Assembly: GCF_036226505.1 (NCBI RefSeq)
Contig: NZ_CP108484.1
Coordinates: forward strand, 7,218,501-7,282,500
Length of the DNA: 64,000 bases
Reading direction: 5' to 3'
Origin: Kitasatospora sp. NBC_01246
GTDB lineage: Bacteria; Actinomycetota; Actinomycetes; Streptomycetales; Streptomycetaceae
Both the position numbers and the translations under genes were made by a program. The notes below the pieces were generated by a model, which was given only the letters and a program-made list of their open reading frames with translations, had not been told where the DNA came from and ran no database searches. Each line of letters begins with the position of its first letter. Position 1 is the first letter of the stretch. Shown here in pieces: positions 41,343 to 50,620 of the stretch.

Positions 41343-42884
41343 GTGACCGCCATCGCTGACCCGCCCACCGAGTCCGGGCCCCGGCCGCCCGCCGGGCCCG
41401 CCACCGCCGCGCGGCCCGCGCCCGGCCCCGCCGCCGACGAGGGCCTGGCCCGCCGGCTCAAGGCGCTGGCCTGCACGGCCCCGCTGCACGACCTGGACAG
41501 CCGCAAGGTGATGCTGGCCGGCGAGTACGGCGGCTACGCGATGGCCGAGGTCGGCCTCGCCGCGATCGACCTGGTCACCCTGCACATGGACTTCGACACC
41601 GGGGCCGACCGCGAGATAGTGCTCGCCCGGCTGCTGCCCCGGGTCGCCGCCCAGGCCGCCACCCGCCCGACCGCCGAGCACGAGCGGGTCGCCCGCTGGG
41701 TGCTGGAGTCGCTGATCAACGTCGGCAGCGTCGACCGCGGGTTCCGCGCCGTCTACGGCACCTTCGGCCAGGACGGCGCGTACGTCCGGCGCGACTACGA
41801 CTTCAAGCTGATCGAGGAGGTGCCCGGCCCCGACGGCGGCGTCTACCTGCGCACCACCGACGAGGCGGTCAACGTCCTGGTCGGCGCCCTCGACACCGAC
41901 GTCACCTCCGCGCAGATCGCCGCCGAGGTCAAGCTGGAGGTGCTGATCCGGCGCGGCCGGCTGGCCGACGCCCAGCTCGCCGCCGAGCAGGCCCGCTACC
42001 GCACGGTCCAGTACGCCGAGACGCTGCGCCGGGCCCTGGACGCGACCCGGCGCAACGTGCGCGCCGTCGACTGGATGCAGGCCGTCCCCGACCTCATCGA
42101 CGAGGCGCTCGACCACATCGCCGACCGCTACCGGCACGAGAACGCGATTCTCACCAACATCCGCAAGGCCCGCGACGAGGCCGAGGAGCCCGAGCACAAG
42201 CGCCGCGCCGCCGAGCTGGTCGACATCGTCAAGGACTGCATCCGCCGCCACACCCAGCTGCAGACCCGCCTGCTGGAGGCCGGCCCGCTGTTCCGCGCCG
42301 AGCAGGACCGCCAGGCCTTCGCCGCGCCCGGCGCCCGCAGCGGCATCGACCTCTACGGGCAGCTGCTCGCCCCCGTGCTGCGGCTGCCGGTGGAGCAGGC
42401 CGTCCGGCCGACCGGCGCGTTCTTCACCCGCGGCACCGGTCTGCGCACGCCGGTCTCCGTCCGGGTCGCCGACCTGGTCGACCTGCTGCTCACCCCGCCG
42501 GTCGAGCGCGAGCACCTGGGCGCCGAGCTGCCCGATCCGGACCTCGTCGCCACCCCCGACGACAGCCGGTTCACCGAGGCGCAGCTGGAGGCCGCGCTGG
42601 TCCTGCTCGACCTGCCCGCCGACGCCCCCCGCCGGCTCTCCGGGCTGCTCACCGACGCCCGCCGACAGGATCCCGAACTCCCCTACCTGGTCGCCCTGCT
42701 GGCGGTGCACGCGGCCAGCCCGCCGGTCGGCACCGCCTACCGGCAGGGGGAGGAGCGGCTGCTCTTCGCGGTCGACGACGGCACTCCGCTGCGGGACCGC
42801 GAGTTCGGCGGCGCCGACCTCATCGTCGGCAGCGCCCTGCTGGACGCGGCCGGCATGGCGGCCGACCGCAAGGACGCCAGTTGA
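41343..42884 (+). CDS. kleisin-like (MukF/JetA-type) subunit of an SMC complex
   Basis: 513 residues from GTG 41343. I recognise no signature by motif alone. The layout fits a MukF/JetA kleisin: a Pro/Ala-rich start, an N-terminal helical/winged-helix region (RRLKALACTAPLHDLDSRKV), VARWVLESLINVGSVDRGFRAVYG, long amphipathic helices (RGRLADAQLAAEQARYRTVQYAETLRR-type and HIADRYRHENAILTNIRKARDEAEE), and a C-terminal mixed domain. In MukF and JetA the middle helices bind the MukE/JetB dimer and the ends bridge the ATPase. It is the first gene of the three-gene operon, 100 nt before the MukE-like gene. Identification rests mainly on gene order and size. Confidence 0.6.
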   Translation: MTAIADPPTESGPRPPAGPATAARPAPGPAADEGLARRLKALACTAPLHDLDSRKVMLAGEYGGYAMAEVGLAAIDLVTLHMDFDTGADREIVLARLLPRVAAQAATRPTAEHERVARWVLESLINVGSVDRGFRAVYGTFGQDGAYVRRDYDFKLIEEVPGPDGGVYLRTTDEAVNVLVGALDTDVTSAQIAAEVKLEVLIRRGRLADAQLAAEQARYRTVQYAETLRRALDATRRNVRAVDWMQAVPDLIDEALDHIADRYRHENAILTNIRKARDEAEEPEHKRRAAELVDIVKDCIRRHTQLQTRLLEAGPLFRAEQDRQAFAAPGARSGIDLYGQLLAPVLRLPVEQAVRPTGAFFTRGTGLRTPVSVRVADLVDLLLTPPVEREHLGAELPDPDLVATPDDSRFTEAQLEAALVLLDLPADAPRRLSGLLTDARRQDPELPYLVALLAVHAASPPVGTAYRQGEERLLFAVDDGTPLRDREFGGADLIVGSALLDAAGMAADRKDAS

Positions 42885-42984
42885 CGACCGGACAGCCGAC
42901 GCACCCCCGGCGCCGCCCCGCGGCAGCCGAGACCGACCGCCCCACCACCCGCACCAGTGGCAACACCCCCGAGGAGCACCGCCC

Positions 42985-43860
42985 GTGACGACCCACCACG
43001 ACACGTCCTGGGCACCCGAGGCCGAGCCCGCCGCCCCGGCCCCGATCACCCCGGCCGACGTCGCCGACGCGGCCCGCCTGGTCTCCTTCGGCCTGCAGGC
43101 CAAGCTGCTCCCCGCCCGCGACGCAGAGTACGCCGAGCTAGTCCGCCGCCACCGCGAGGACCCGCCCTTCGCCCGCCTCGCCGACGCCGTCGCCACCGGC
43201 ATGGGCCTGGTCGTCCTGGAGGTCTCGCCGCGCGCCGGCATGGCCGTGGCCGCCGCCGAGGACTCCGTCTTCGCGGTCCGGATGGGCGACTACTCGCGCC
43301 GCGCCGCCTCCGAGTCGACCGACCGCTTCCTGCACGGCCTGGCCCACCTCGCCGTCGCCGCGATGGCCTTCCCCCGCCCCGAGGACCTCGCCGACGACGG
43401 CTACCTCGGCCGGATCACGGTCAACGGCGTGGACGCCTTCGTCCGCCAGGCCTGCCGCCGGCTGGAGGAGCAGGCCGAGGCCGACGGCGCCAACACCGAC
43501 CCGCAGAGCGACGCCCCCGGCCTGGAGGCCGCCTGGCGGGTCTGGGCCCGGCGCACCGCCACCGGGGCCACCAAGGACGCCCGCCGGCTGTCCGGCTCCA
43601 CCATCGGCATCGTCGCCAAGGCCGTGATGTTCCTGGTCGACTCCGGCTTCCTGCAGAAGACCTCGGACGACGCCGGCGGCACCTACCGCACCACCGCCCG
43701 CTACCAGCTCCAGGTCCGCGACCTGGCCGGCAGCGCCGCCATGGCCGAACTGCTCGACCTCGGCATCGTCCCGGTCTCCGACGGCACCGCCAGCCTGCTG
43801 CCCCCGGACACCGGGGACGAGCTGGTCGCCGACGCGGGCCTGCCGTTCCACGCGCTCTGA
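42985..43860 (+). CDS. MukE/JetB-type winged-helix subunit of an SMC complex
   Basis: 291 residues from GTG 42985 (GAGGAGC ribosome site). It is alpha/beta with predicted winged-helix pieces: FARLADAVATGMGLVVLEVSPR with a beta wing, VDAFVRQACRRLEEQAEADG, and a later SGSTIGIVAKAVMFLVDSGFL followed by strands (GGTYRTTARYQLQVRDLAG). MukE and JetB are small winged-helix dimers of this kind sandwiched between kleisin and ATPase genes. Position supports the role more than any single motif does. 95 nt to the ATPase gene. Confidence 0.6.
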   Translation: MTTHHDTSWAPEAEPAAPAPITPADVADAARLVSFGLQAKLLPARDAEYAELVRRHREDPPFARLADAVATGMGLVVLEVSPRAGMAVAAAEDSVFAVRMGDYSRRAASESTDRFLHGLAHLAVAAMAFPRPEDLADDGYLGRITVNGVDAFVRQACRRLEEQAEADGANTDPQSDAPGLEAAWRVWARRTATGATKDARRLSGSTIGIVAKAVMFLVDSGFLQKTSDDAGGTYRTTARYQLQVRDLAGSAAMAELLDLGIVPVSDGTASLLPPDTGDELVADAGLPFHAL

Positions 43861-43955
43861 CCCCGGGCCCCCACCCGGACCGGCCCGCCGCGCCACCGGG
43901 CCGGGCACCCCTGACCACGCACTCCTGACCCACCCGCACTGGAGAACCGCCGCAC

Positions 43956-46900
43956 ATGTACGAGCTCAACCGGGTCCGCCTGTACTCGATCGGACCGGCC
44001 GGCGCCCGCTACGCCGACACGGTGCTCGACCTGCGCGGTGTCGGCGAGCCCGTCTCCGACCCGGCCCCCCAGCAGATCGGCCTGTTCGGCGAGGAGCCGG
44101 ACGGGCCGATCCGCCGGCCCGCCCCCGCCGGGGTGCTCTTCCTGGAGAACGGCGGCGGCAAGTCCGTCCTACTCAAGCTGATCTTCTCGGTGATGCTCCC
44201 CGGCCACCGCAACACCCTCGGCGGTGCCAGCTCCGGCGTGCTGCGCAAGTTCCTGCTGGCCGACGACTGCGGCCACGTCGCCCTGGAGTGGCAGCACACC
44301 GTCACCGGTGAGCCGATCGTGGTCGGCAAGGTCAGCGAGTGGCGGGGCCGGCAGGTCTCCTCCGACCCGCGCAAGTTCGCCGAGACCTGGTACTCCTTCC
44401 GCCCCGGGCCGGGCCTGACGCTGGACTCCCTGCCGGTCGCCGAGCGGGTCAGCCTGGCCGGCGACCAGAAGGCCCGCGGCCGCCGCCGCACCATGAAGGG
44501 CTTCCGCGACGCCCTCACCGAGGCCGGCAAGGCCCACCCCCACCTCGACCTGGTCTTCGAGGACGGCCACGACCGCTGGACGGAGCACCTCGGCGAACTC
44601 GGCCTCGACCCCGAACTCTTCCGCTACCAGCGCGAGATGAACGCCGACGAGGGCGAGGCGGCGGGCCTGTTCGCGGTCAAGCACGACAGCGACTTCACCG
44701 ACCTGCTGCTGCGCGCCGTCACCGACACCCGGGACACCGACGGCCTGGCCGACCTCGTCCACGGCTTCGCCGCCAAGCTCGGCCGCCGCGCCGAGCTCAC
44801 CGCCGAACGCGACTTCACCGCCGGCTCGCTGGAGCTGCTGGAGCGCATCGCCGAGTCCACCATCGCGCGGGAGACCGTCCGCGAGGCCCACCGCACCGCC
44901 GAGCGCCGCACCCGCCGCCTCGCCCACGCCCTGGCCTCGCGCGCCGCCGCCGAACGCGACCGCGCCCAGGACCTCTCCATCGAGGTCGCCGCCGCCGCGA
45001 GCGCCGTCACCGCGGCCGAGGCCGACCGCACCCGGCACACCCTGATCACCGCCGAGCTGACCCACCGGCACGCCACTCTCGGCCTGGCCGCCGCCACCAC
45101 CGAGGCCGCCGCGCTGCGCCGCGAGCTCATCGACGCCCGCACCCTGCACTCCGCCTGGCAGGCCGCCGAGGCCGTGCTGCGCCAGCGCGCCGCCGCCGAC
45201 CGGGTGGCCAGGGTCGCCGCCGCGATCCGCGAGGCCGAGCTCGACGCCGCCCCGGCGCTCGCCGCCCGCGCCCGCGCCGCCACCGCGCTGGCCCGCGCCC
45301 TGGAGAGCGCCGCCGCGGCCGCCGAGGAGCGCGCCGACACCGAGGAGCAGCGCGCCGGCGAGCTCCAGGCGGACGGCGCCAAGGCCCAGTCCGACGCCAC
45401 CGAGGCCGCCACCGCCGCCCAGAAGGCCCGCAGCGAGTCCGACCACCTGCGCCAGCGCCTCGCCGAGGTCGAGCGGGAGACCGCCGCCGCGGTCGAGGCC
45501 GGCTGGATCGACCCCGGAACCGCCGAGCCCGACCCGGCCCGCGCCGCCCTGCACGCCGCCGACGTGGAGAAGACCGCCGCGGCCGCCCTCGCGCAGGCCC
45601 GCACGGCCGCCGAGGCCGCCGCGGCCCGGCTGCGCGAGGCCGCCGCGGCCACCGGCCGGGCCGAACTCGCCGAAGCCCGCGCCACCGACGCCCGCAAGGC
45701 CGCCGCCCAGGCGCTCGCCACCGAGCAGCGCACCGCGGCCCTGCTCGCCACCGAGCCCAGGCTCGCCGACCTGCTCTCCCTCACCCCGTACCAGGAGGAC
45801 GCGGACGAGGCCTCCGGCTTCCTCACCCCCGCGGTCCTCGACCGCTCCGCCGAGACGCTCCGGGAACTGCTCGACGACGCGATCGCCACCGCCGAACGCA
45901 CCCTGTTCGACCTGCGCACCGCGGCCGCCGACGACTCCCGCATCCTCGCCGCGCTCGGCGACGGCGGCCTGCTGCCGCCCGGCCCGGACGTGCTCGCGAC
46001 CGTCGAGTACCTCGCCGAGCACGGCATCCCCGCGCTGCCCGGCTGGCGCTACCTGGCCCAGTCGGTCGACCCGGCGGACCACGAGGCGATCCTCGCCGCC
46101 CGGCCGGAGCTGGTCGACGGCGTGGTGATCACCGACCCCCACTCGCTGGACCGGGCCCGCGAGACGCTGCACTCCGCCGCGCTGCTGCCGCGCTCCACCG
46201 TCGCGGTCGGCGCCGCCGCCGCGCTGATCGCGCCCATCACCGGCGAGCCCGCCTTCTTCCTCGTCCCGCCGAACCCGGCCATGCATGACGAGACCGCCGC
46301 CGACGGCGAGCGCCGCGAGCTGCGCTCACGCGCCACCGCCCGCGAGGAGCACATCCGCGAGCTGGCCGCCCGGCTGGGCGGCGACCGCGCCCTCGCCGCC
46401 CGCCTCGCCTCCTGGCACGCCAGCTGCCCGCCCGGCACCCTCGCCGAGCTGGCCGCCGCCGCCGAGGCCGCCCACGAGCACGCCGAGCAGGCCGCCGCCG
46501 CGCTGGCCACCCTGCGCGCCGACCACGACGAGGCCGAGAGCGACCACGCCGCCGCCGCGTTCGCGCACGAGGAGCAGCGCGAGGCCGCCCAGCAGGCCCG
46601 GCGCCGCGCCGACGCCCTCTCCGGCCTCGCCTTCCGCCTGCGCGAGCGCGCCGGCTGGACGCGGAGCCTGCGCGAACTCGCCGAGGACGCGACCGAGTGC
46701 GACCGCCGCCAGGCCCAGTGCGCCGAGCGCGCCCGCACCTGCGACGAGGACCGCCGCGCCGCCCAGCGCGCCGCCGACGACGCCCGCCGCACCGCCCGCA
46801 CCCTGCGCGCCGAGCGCGCCGAGATCCCCGCGGCCGAGCAGGCCGACGAGCCCGCCGCCCCCGCCCCCGTCGCCCTGCCCGCCCTGCGCGAGGCCTACCG

Positions 46901-48521
46901 CGCCGCGTCCCAGCTGTACGAGAAGGTCGGCGTCGGCGCCGACCTCCGCGCCGAACAGGCCCGGGCCGAGGGAGACGAGGCCGCCGCCGCGACCGAACTC
47001 GACCGGCTCACCAACAAGGTGCGCACCCGGGCGGAGGAGCTGCTGGGCAGCCCCGACGGCGCCGACGGCCCGGCCCGCCAGGCCGCCGCCGCCCGCGCGG
47101 AGGAGCTGGTCGCCACCATCGAGGCCCGCGCCGCCGCCGCCAGCGAGCAGCTCGGCCGGCTGCGCGGCGAGGCCGAACGCTCCGCGCCCGCCGACGGCGA
47201 GGCGCACACCGAGCTGCCCGAGGACCTCGTCCCCACCGACCCCGAGCACGCCCAGGTCCTGCTGCGCACCGCCACCACCCGGCTGGCCGAGCGCCGCGAG
47301 AGCGTCGACGCCGCCCGCACCGCCCACGCCGACCTGCAGCGGACCTTCGACGCCGCCCAGGCCGCCGCCGCCGACTTCGACGAGCACGCCGGGCAGCTGC
47401 GCGACGGCCTGCGCGAGCACCAGGACGAGGACGGCCGCCCGGTCGAGCCCTACCTGGGCCCGCTCGCCGACGCCCGGACGGCCGCCGCCGAGGCCCGGCG
47501 CGCCCTGCGCACCGCCGCCGGCGAACTCTCCGCCGCCGAACTCGCCGTCCGGGACGCCTCCGACGCCCTCGTCCGGCACGCCAACGCGGCGCGCTACGAG
47601 GCCGTCCGCACCCCGGCCCGCCAGCAGATCCGCGAACTGCCCGCCGCCGCCCTGCCCGACCACGCCGCCGCCTGGGCCACCGCCTTCGCGCCCCGGCTGC
47701 GGGTGCTGACCGACGAGCTCGCCCAGCTGGAGCGCAACCGCGGCTCGATCGTCGACCGGCTGCGCGGCCTGGTCGAGTCCTCGCTCACCACGCTGCGGGC
47801 CGCCCAGCGGCTCTCCCGGCTGCCCGAGGGCCTGGGGGAGTGGTCCGGCCAGGAGTTCCTGCGGATCCGCTTCGAGGACCCGGACCACGCCACCCTGGTG
47901 GAGCGGCTGGGCGAGGTGATCGACGAAGCCACCCGCGCCGCCGTCCGGAAGAACAGCGACCTGCGCCGCGACGGGATGTCCCTGCTGCTGCGCGGGGTCG
48001 CCGCCGCGATCGGGCCGCGCGGCGTCAGCGTGGAGATCCTCAAGCCGGACGCGGTGCTGCGGGCCGAGCGGGTCGGCGTCGGCCAGATGTCGGACGTCTT
48101 CTCCGGCGGCCAGCTGCTCACCGCGGCCATCGCGCTGTACTGCACGATGGCCGCGCTGCGGGCCAACGACCGGGGCCAGTCCCAGCTGCGGCACGCCGGC
48201 ACGCTCTTCCTGGACAATCCGATCGGCCGCGCCAACGCCACCTACCTGCTGGAGCTCCAGCGGGCGGTCGCCGACGCGCTCGGCGTCCAGCTGATCTACA
48301 CCACCGGCCTGTTCGACACCACCGCGCTGGCCGAGTTCCCGCTGGTCATCCGGCTGCGCAACGACGCCGACCTGCGGGCCGGCCTCAAGTACATCTCGGT
48401 GGAGGAGCACCTGCGCCCCGGCCTGCCCGCCCCGCAGGACCCGGACGGCCCGGCCATCCACGGCGAGATCACCGCGACCCGGATGTTCAAGCGCCCGGTG
48501 GAGGCCCCGGGCCAGGCCTGA
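43956..48521 (+). CDS. SMC-like ATPase (MukB/JetC-type) with Asn in Walker B
   Basis: 1521 residues from ATG 43956. ABC head, long coiled coil, head, as in SMC/MukB. Walker A is LENGGGKSVLLKL (Gly66-Ser70), signature FSGGQ at about 1382-1386, Walker B LFLDNPIGRAN with Asp1420. The residue after Asp1420, normally the catalytic Glu, is Asn1421. Coiled coil covers about 270-600 and 800-1310 and is extremely Ala/Glu/Arg rich. Between them, about 630-780, lies a compact hinge-like domain (PALPGWRYLAQSVDPADHEA, VAVGAAAALIAPITGEPAFF). Length and layout match Wadjet JetC and MukB. It would bind and perhaps extrude DNA with the two upstream products. Confidence 0.85.
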   Translation: MYELNRVRLYSIGPAGARYADTVLDLRGVGEPVSDPAPQQIGLFGEEPDGPIRRPAPAGVLFLENGGGKSVLLKLIFSVMLPGHRNTLGGASSGVLRKFLLADDCGHVALEWQHTVTGEPIVVGKVSEWRGRQVSSDPRKFAETWYSFRPGPGLTLDSLPVAERVSLAGDQKARGRRRTMKGFRDALTEAGKAHPHLDLVFEDGHDRWTEHLGELGLDPELFRYQREMNADEGEAAGLFAVKHDSDFTDLLLRAVTDTRDTDGLADLVHGFAAKLGRRAELTAERDFTAGSLELLERIAESTIARETVREAHRTAERRTRRLAHALASRAAAERDRAQDLSIEVAAAASAVTAAEADRTRHTLITAELTHRHATLGLAAATTEAAALRRELIDARTLHSAWQAAEAVLRQRAAADRVARVAAAIREAELDAAPALAARARAATALARALESAAAAAEERADTEEQRAGELQADGAKAQSDATEAATAAQKARSESDHLRQRLAEVERETAAAVEAGWIDPGTAEPDPARAALHAADVEKTAAAALAQARTAAEAAAARLREAAAATGRAELAEARATDARKAAAQALATEQRTAALLATEPRLADLLSLTPYQEDADEASGFLTPAVLDRSAETLRELLDDAIATAERTLFDLRTAAADDSRILAALGDGGLLPPGPDVLATVEYLAEHGIPALPGWRYLAQSVDPADHEAILAARPELVDGVVITDPHSLDRARETLHSAALLPRSTVAVGAAAALIAPITGEPAFFLVPPNPAMHDETAADGERRELRSRATAREEHIRELAARLGGDRALAARLASWHASCPPGTLAELAAAAEAAHEHAEQAAAALATLRADHDEAESDHAAAAFAHEEQREAAQQARRRADALSGLAFRLRERAGWTRSLRELAEDATECDRRQAQCAERARTCDEDRRAAQRAADDARRTARTLRAERAEIPAAEQADEPAAPAPVALPALREAYRAASQLYEKVGVGADLRAEQARAEGDEAAAATELDRLTNKVRTRAEELLGSPDGADGPARQAAAARAEELVATIEARAAAASEQLGRLRGEAERSAPADGEAHTELPEDLVPTDPEHAQVLLRTATTRLAERRESVDAARTAHADLQRTFDAAQAAAADFDEHAGQLRDGLREHQDEDGRPVEPYLGPLADARTAAAEARRALRTAAGELSAAELAVRDASDALVRHANAARYEAVRTPARQQIRELPAAALPDHAAAWATAFAPRLRVLTDELAQLERNRGSIVDRLRGLVESSLTTLRAAQRLSRLPEGLGEWSGQEFLRIRFEDPDHATLVERLGEVIDEATRAAVRKNSDLRRDGMSLLLRGVAAAIGPRGVSVEILKPDAVLRAERVGVGQMSDVFSGGQLLTAAIALYCTMAALRANDRGQSQLRHAGTLFLDNPIGRANATYLLELQRAVADALGVQLIYTTGLFDTTALAEFPLVIRLRNDADLRAGLKYISVEEHLRPGLPAPQDPDGPAIHGEITATRMFKRPVEAPGQA

Positions 48522-48551
48522 TCCCCGCTACCCCGGCGCCACCGGCCCGCC

Positions 48552-48563
48552 TACCGTGGGGGC
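48552..48563 (+). promoter_or_regulatory. -10 element of the metallophosphoesterase gene
   Basis: TACCGT at 48552-48557 lies 6 nt before the ATG at 48564. The gene can therefore be transcribed separately as a leaderless mRNA, even though it lies only 42 nt after the SMC gene. Confidence 0.45.
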
Positions 48564-49328
48564 ATGCTGACGATCGCTCACTTCAGTGACATCCACCTCG
48601 GCCAGGAGTGGCGCCGGGACGGCGGCGCCCGCGCGTACCGGCGGGCCGAGCGGGTGATGGCGTACCTCAACGCCCTGCCGGGCCCGCTGGACGCCGTCCT
48701 GGTCACCGGCGACCTCGCGGACCACGGCCTGCCGGCGGAGTACGAGCAGGCCGCCAAGGTGCTGGTCTCCCGCCACCCGGTGCTCACCTGTCCCGGCAAC
48801 CACGACCGGCGCGCGCCCTACCGGGAGGGACTGCTGGGGGAGGCGCCCGCCGACGGCCCGGTCAACCGGCGGCACGAACTGCCCGGCGCCGACCTGCTGC
48901 TGCTCGACTCGTCGATCCCCGGCCGCGACGACGGCCTGCTCGACGACGGGACGCTGGCCTGGCTGGACGCCGAGCTGGCCGGGGGCCGTCCGGACCGGCC
49001 GGCACTGGTGGCCTTCCACCACCCGCCGGTCGTCCTCCACCTCCCGACCGTCGACCCGATCCGCCAGTTCGGGGAGGAGCGGCTCGCCGAGGTGCTGGCC
49101 CGCCACCCCCGGGTGGCCGCCCTGCTCTGCGGCCACTCCCACACCGGCGCGGCCACCGTGTTCGCCGGTCTGCCGGTACTGGTCGCGCCGGGTGTGGTGT
49201 CGACCGTCACGCTGCCCTGCGAGGGCGGCCCCGGGATCAGCTTCGAGCAGCCGCCGATGCTCGCCTTCCACGTTCTGGACGACGACGGCCGGCTCACCAC
49301 CCACTACCGGGCCGTCGTGCCGGCCTGA
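48564..49328 (+). CDS. calcineurin-like metallophosphoesterase (class III PDE / CpdA-like)
   Basis: 254 residues. All metal motifs are intact: FSDIHLG (D-x-H, about 8-14), VTGDLADHG (G-D), CPGNHDRRA (G-N-H-D), VAFHHPP (H) and LCGHSHTG (G-H-x-H). Length and order match the Icc/CpdA cyclic-nucleotide phosphodiesterase group, which also contains nucleotide and phospholipid phosphatases. It directly follows the SMC-like ATPase, in the place where Wadjet operons carry the nuclease jetD. This fold is also used by nucleases (Mre11/SbcD), but the sequence here is CpdA-like without an SbcD cap. The link with the SMC genes is unproven. Confidence 0.88.
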   Translation: MLTIAHFSDIHLGQEWRRDGGARAYRRAERVMAYLNALPGPLDAVLVTGDLADHGLPAEYEQAAKVLVSRHPVLTCPGNHDRRAPYREGLLGEAPADGPVNRRHELPGADLLLLDSSIPGRDDGLLDDGTLAWLDAELAGGRPDRPALVAFHHPPVVLHLPTVDPIRQFGEERLAEVLARHPRVAALLCGHSHTGAATVFAGLPVLVAPGVVSTVTLPCEGGPGISFEQPPMLAFHVLDDDGRLTTHYRAVVPA

Positions 49329-49705
49329 CCACCCACCCGGGCACCCTGCGCGGTGGGCACCCACGGCTGGGGCGCCGTCCCGGTCGGGGGGCCCGCCGGG
49401 CGCGGCACCGGCCGGACCCCGGCGGGCGCCCGGCTGCCGGCCATCGGCGAGGCGGAGTTCGGCCCGCGCATCCGCTGGGCGGCGACCTGGCGCGAGATGA
49501 GGATCTCCAGCAGGCACCACATGGTGCCGAACACCCCGAGCCCCATGGCCATCAGCGCCGGCGTCATCAGCCAGCTGTCCGCGTACGAGCCCAGCGCCGC
49601 GACGACCAGGCCGACCAGGGTGAAGGACAGGCAGAGCACGGCCCGGACGGCGGCTGCGCGCACCTCGTCGGGCAGGCGACGGCGGCGACGGCGTGCGGAT
49701 GGCAT
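49304..49705 (-). CDS. small two-helix membrane protein, function unknown
   Basis: 133 residues from ATG 49705 with a GGGGGT purine stretch upstream. A basic N-terminus (SARRRRRRLPDEVRAAAVRA) precedes two membrane segments (VLCLSFTLVGLVVAALGSYA and ALMAMGLGVFGTMWCLLEIL) and a Pro/Ala/Gly-rich cytoplasmic tail. The family is not recognised. Its 3' end overlaps the phosphoesterase 3' end by 25 nt on the opposite strand. Confidence 0.6.
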   Translation of the reverse strand: MPSARRRRRRLPDEVRAAAVRAVLCLSFTLVGLVVAALGSYADSWLMTPALMAMGLGVFGTMWCLLEILISRQVAAQRMRGPNSASPMAGSRAPAGVRPVPRPAGPPTGTAPQPWVPTAQGARVGGQAGTTAR

Positions 49706-49863
49706 CGGGCGACCCCCAGGCGCGCTCACGACGGCGGGACGGGCGCGCCGGAACGCGCCCCTGCGCACCACTCTGCCCCGTGGTACCCGAACCATGCGCG
49801 GGAATCAGCCGAACTAGCGTCAAATCGTGTGATCTGCACCGGAAACCGCGCCCCCCGGCCGAA

Positions 49864-50559
49864 TCACCCCAGCTGCTGGTCGAGCTCCGCCAGCGCGCCC
49901 TCGGCGATCGTGCGCATCGCCCGCTCGGCGTGGGCCGCGTCCCCCGCGCAGATCGCCTCCGCGACCTCGCGGTGCAGCCGGATCGCGTACGGCTCGGGCT
50001 GATGAGGCATCAGATGGTACTCCGTGCGGCCGGTGAGCACCGCACCGACGGTGTCGCCGAGGTGGGCGAACATCTCGTTGCCGGAGGCCTTCAGGACGGT
50101 CGCGTGGAAGGCGATGTCGTGCCGGAGGAAGGTGGTCAGGTCGGCGGCCCGCGCCGTCATCGTCAACTCACCGGCGAGGGAGAGCAGTTCGCGGCGCTCG
50201 TCGTCGCTGGCATGCCGGGCGGCGAGCGCGGCCGCGGCCGGCTCCACCGCGACCCGCAGCGAGCCGAGCGAGCGCAGCTGCGCGGGCCGGTCGGTCCCGG
50301 CCAGCCGCCAGCGGATCACCAGCGGGTCGAAGACGTCCCAGGCGGACTTCGGCTGGACGGTGCTGCCGACCCGCCGCCGGGAGGCGACCAGCCCCATCCC
50401 CTCCAGGATCCGCACGGCCTCGCGGACCACCGTCCGCGACACCCCGTACCGCTGCTCCAGCTCCTCGGCGCGCAGGACCGCCCCCTCGGGGATCTCACCG
50501 GAGGCGATGGCCGGTCCGAGGTCGGCGAGCAGTCGGCCGGGCAGCCCCTGGATCTCCAT
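49864..50559 (-). CDS. gntR: GntR/FadR-family repressor of the gluconate operon
   Basis: 231 residues from ATG 50559. The winged helix reads EELEQRYGVSRTVVREAVRI and LEGMGLVASRRRVGSTVQP. The C-terminal FCD ligand domain (FLRHDIAFHATVLKASGNEM, HREVAEAICAGDAAHAERAM) has the metal-binding Asp and His residues. Divergent from gntK across 143 nt that hold an inverted repeat, so it probably represses gntKP and releases on gluconate or 6-phosphogluconate. Confidence 0.92.
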   Translation of the reverse strand: MEIQGLPGRLLADLGPAIASGEIPEGAVLRAEELEQRYGVSRTVVREAVRILEGMGLVASRRRVGSTVQPKSAWDVFDPLVIRWRLAGTDRPAQLRSLGSLRVAVEPAAAALAARHASDDERRELLSLAGELTMTARAADLTTFLRHDIAFHATVLKASGNEMFAHLGDTVGAVLTGRTEYHLMPHQPEPYAIRLHREVAEAICAGDAAHAERAMRTIAEGALAELDQQLG

Positions 50560-50620
50560 CCGGCCAGCCTAGAGGGCCCGGCCGGCCCGCTCGCCGGGCG
50601 GCCCCCGCAACGCGCAAAAG

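Noticed and set aside
44169..48461. Two ~700-codon minus-strand frames opposite the SMC ATPase, rich in Gly/Gln/Val
   Set aside because: They are reverse-strand images of the Ala/Glu/Arg coiled coil caused by high GC; the plus frame has Walker A, signature and Walker B.
48564..49328. Considered as JetD, completing a Wadjet system
   Set aside because: All five metallophosphoesterase motifs of the CpdA type are present and nothing resembles the JetD toprim/winged-helix nuclease.
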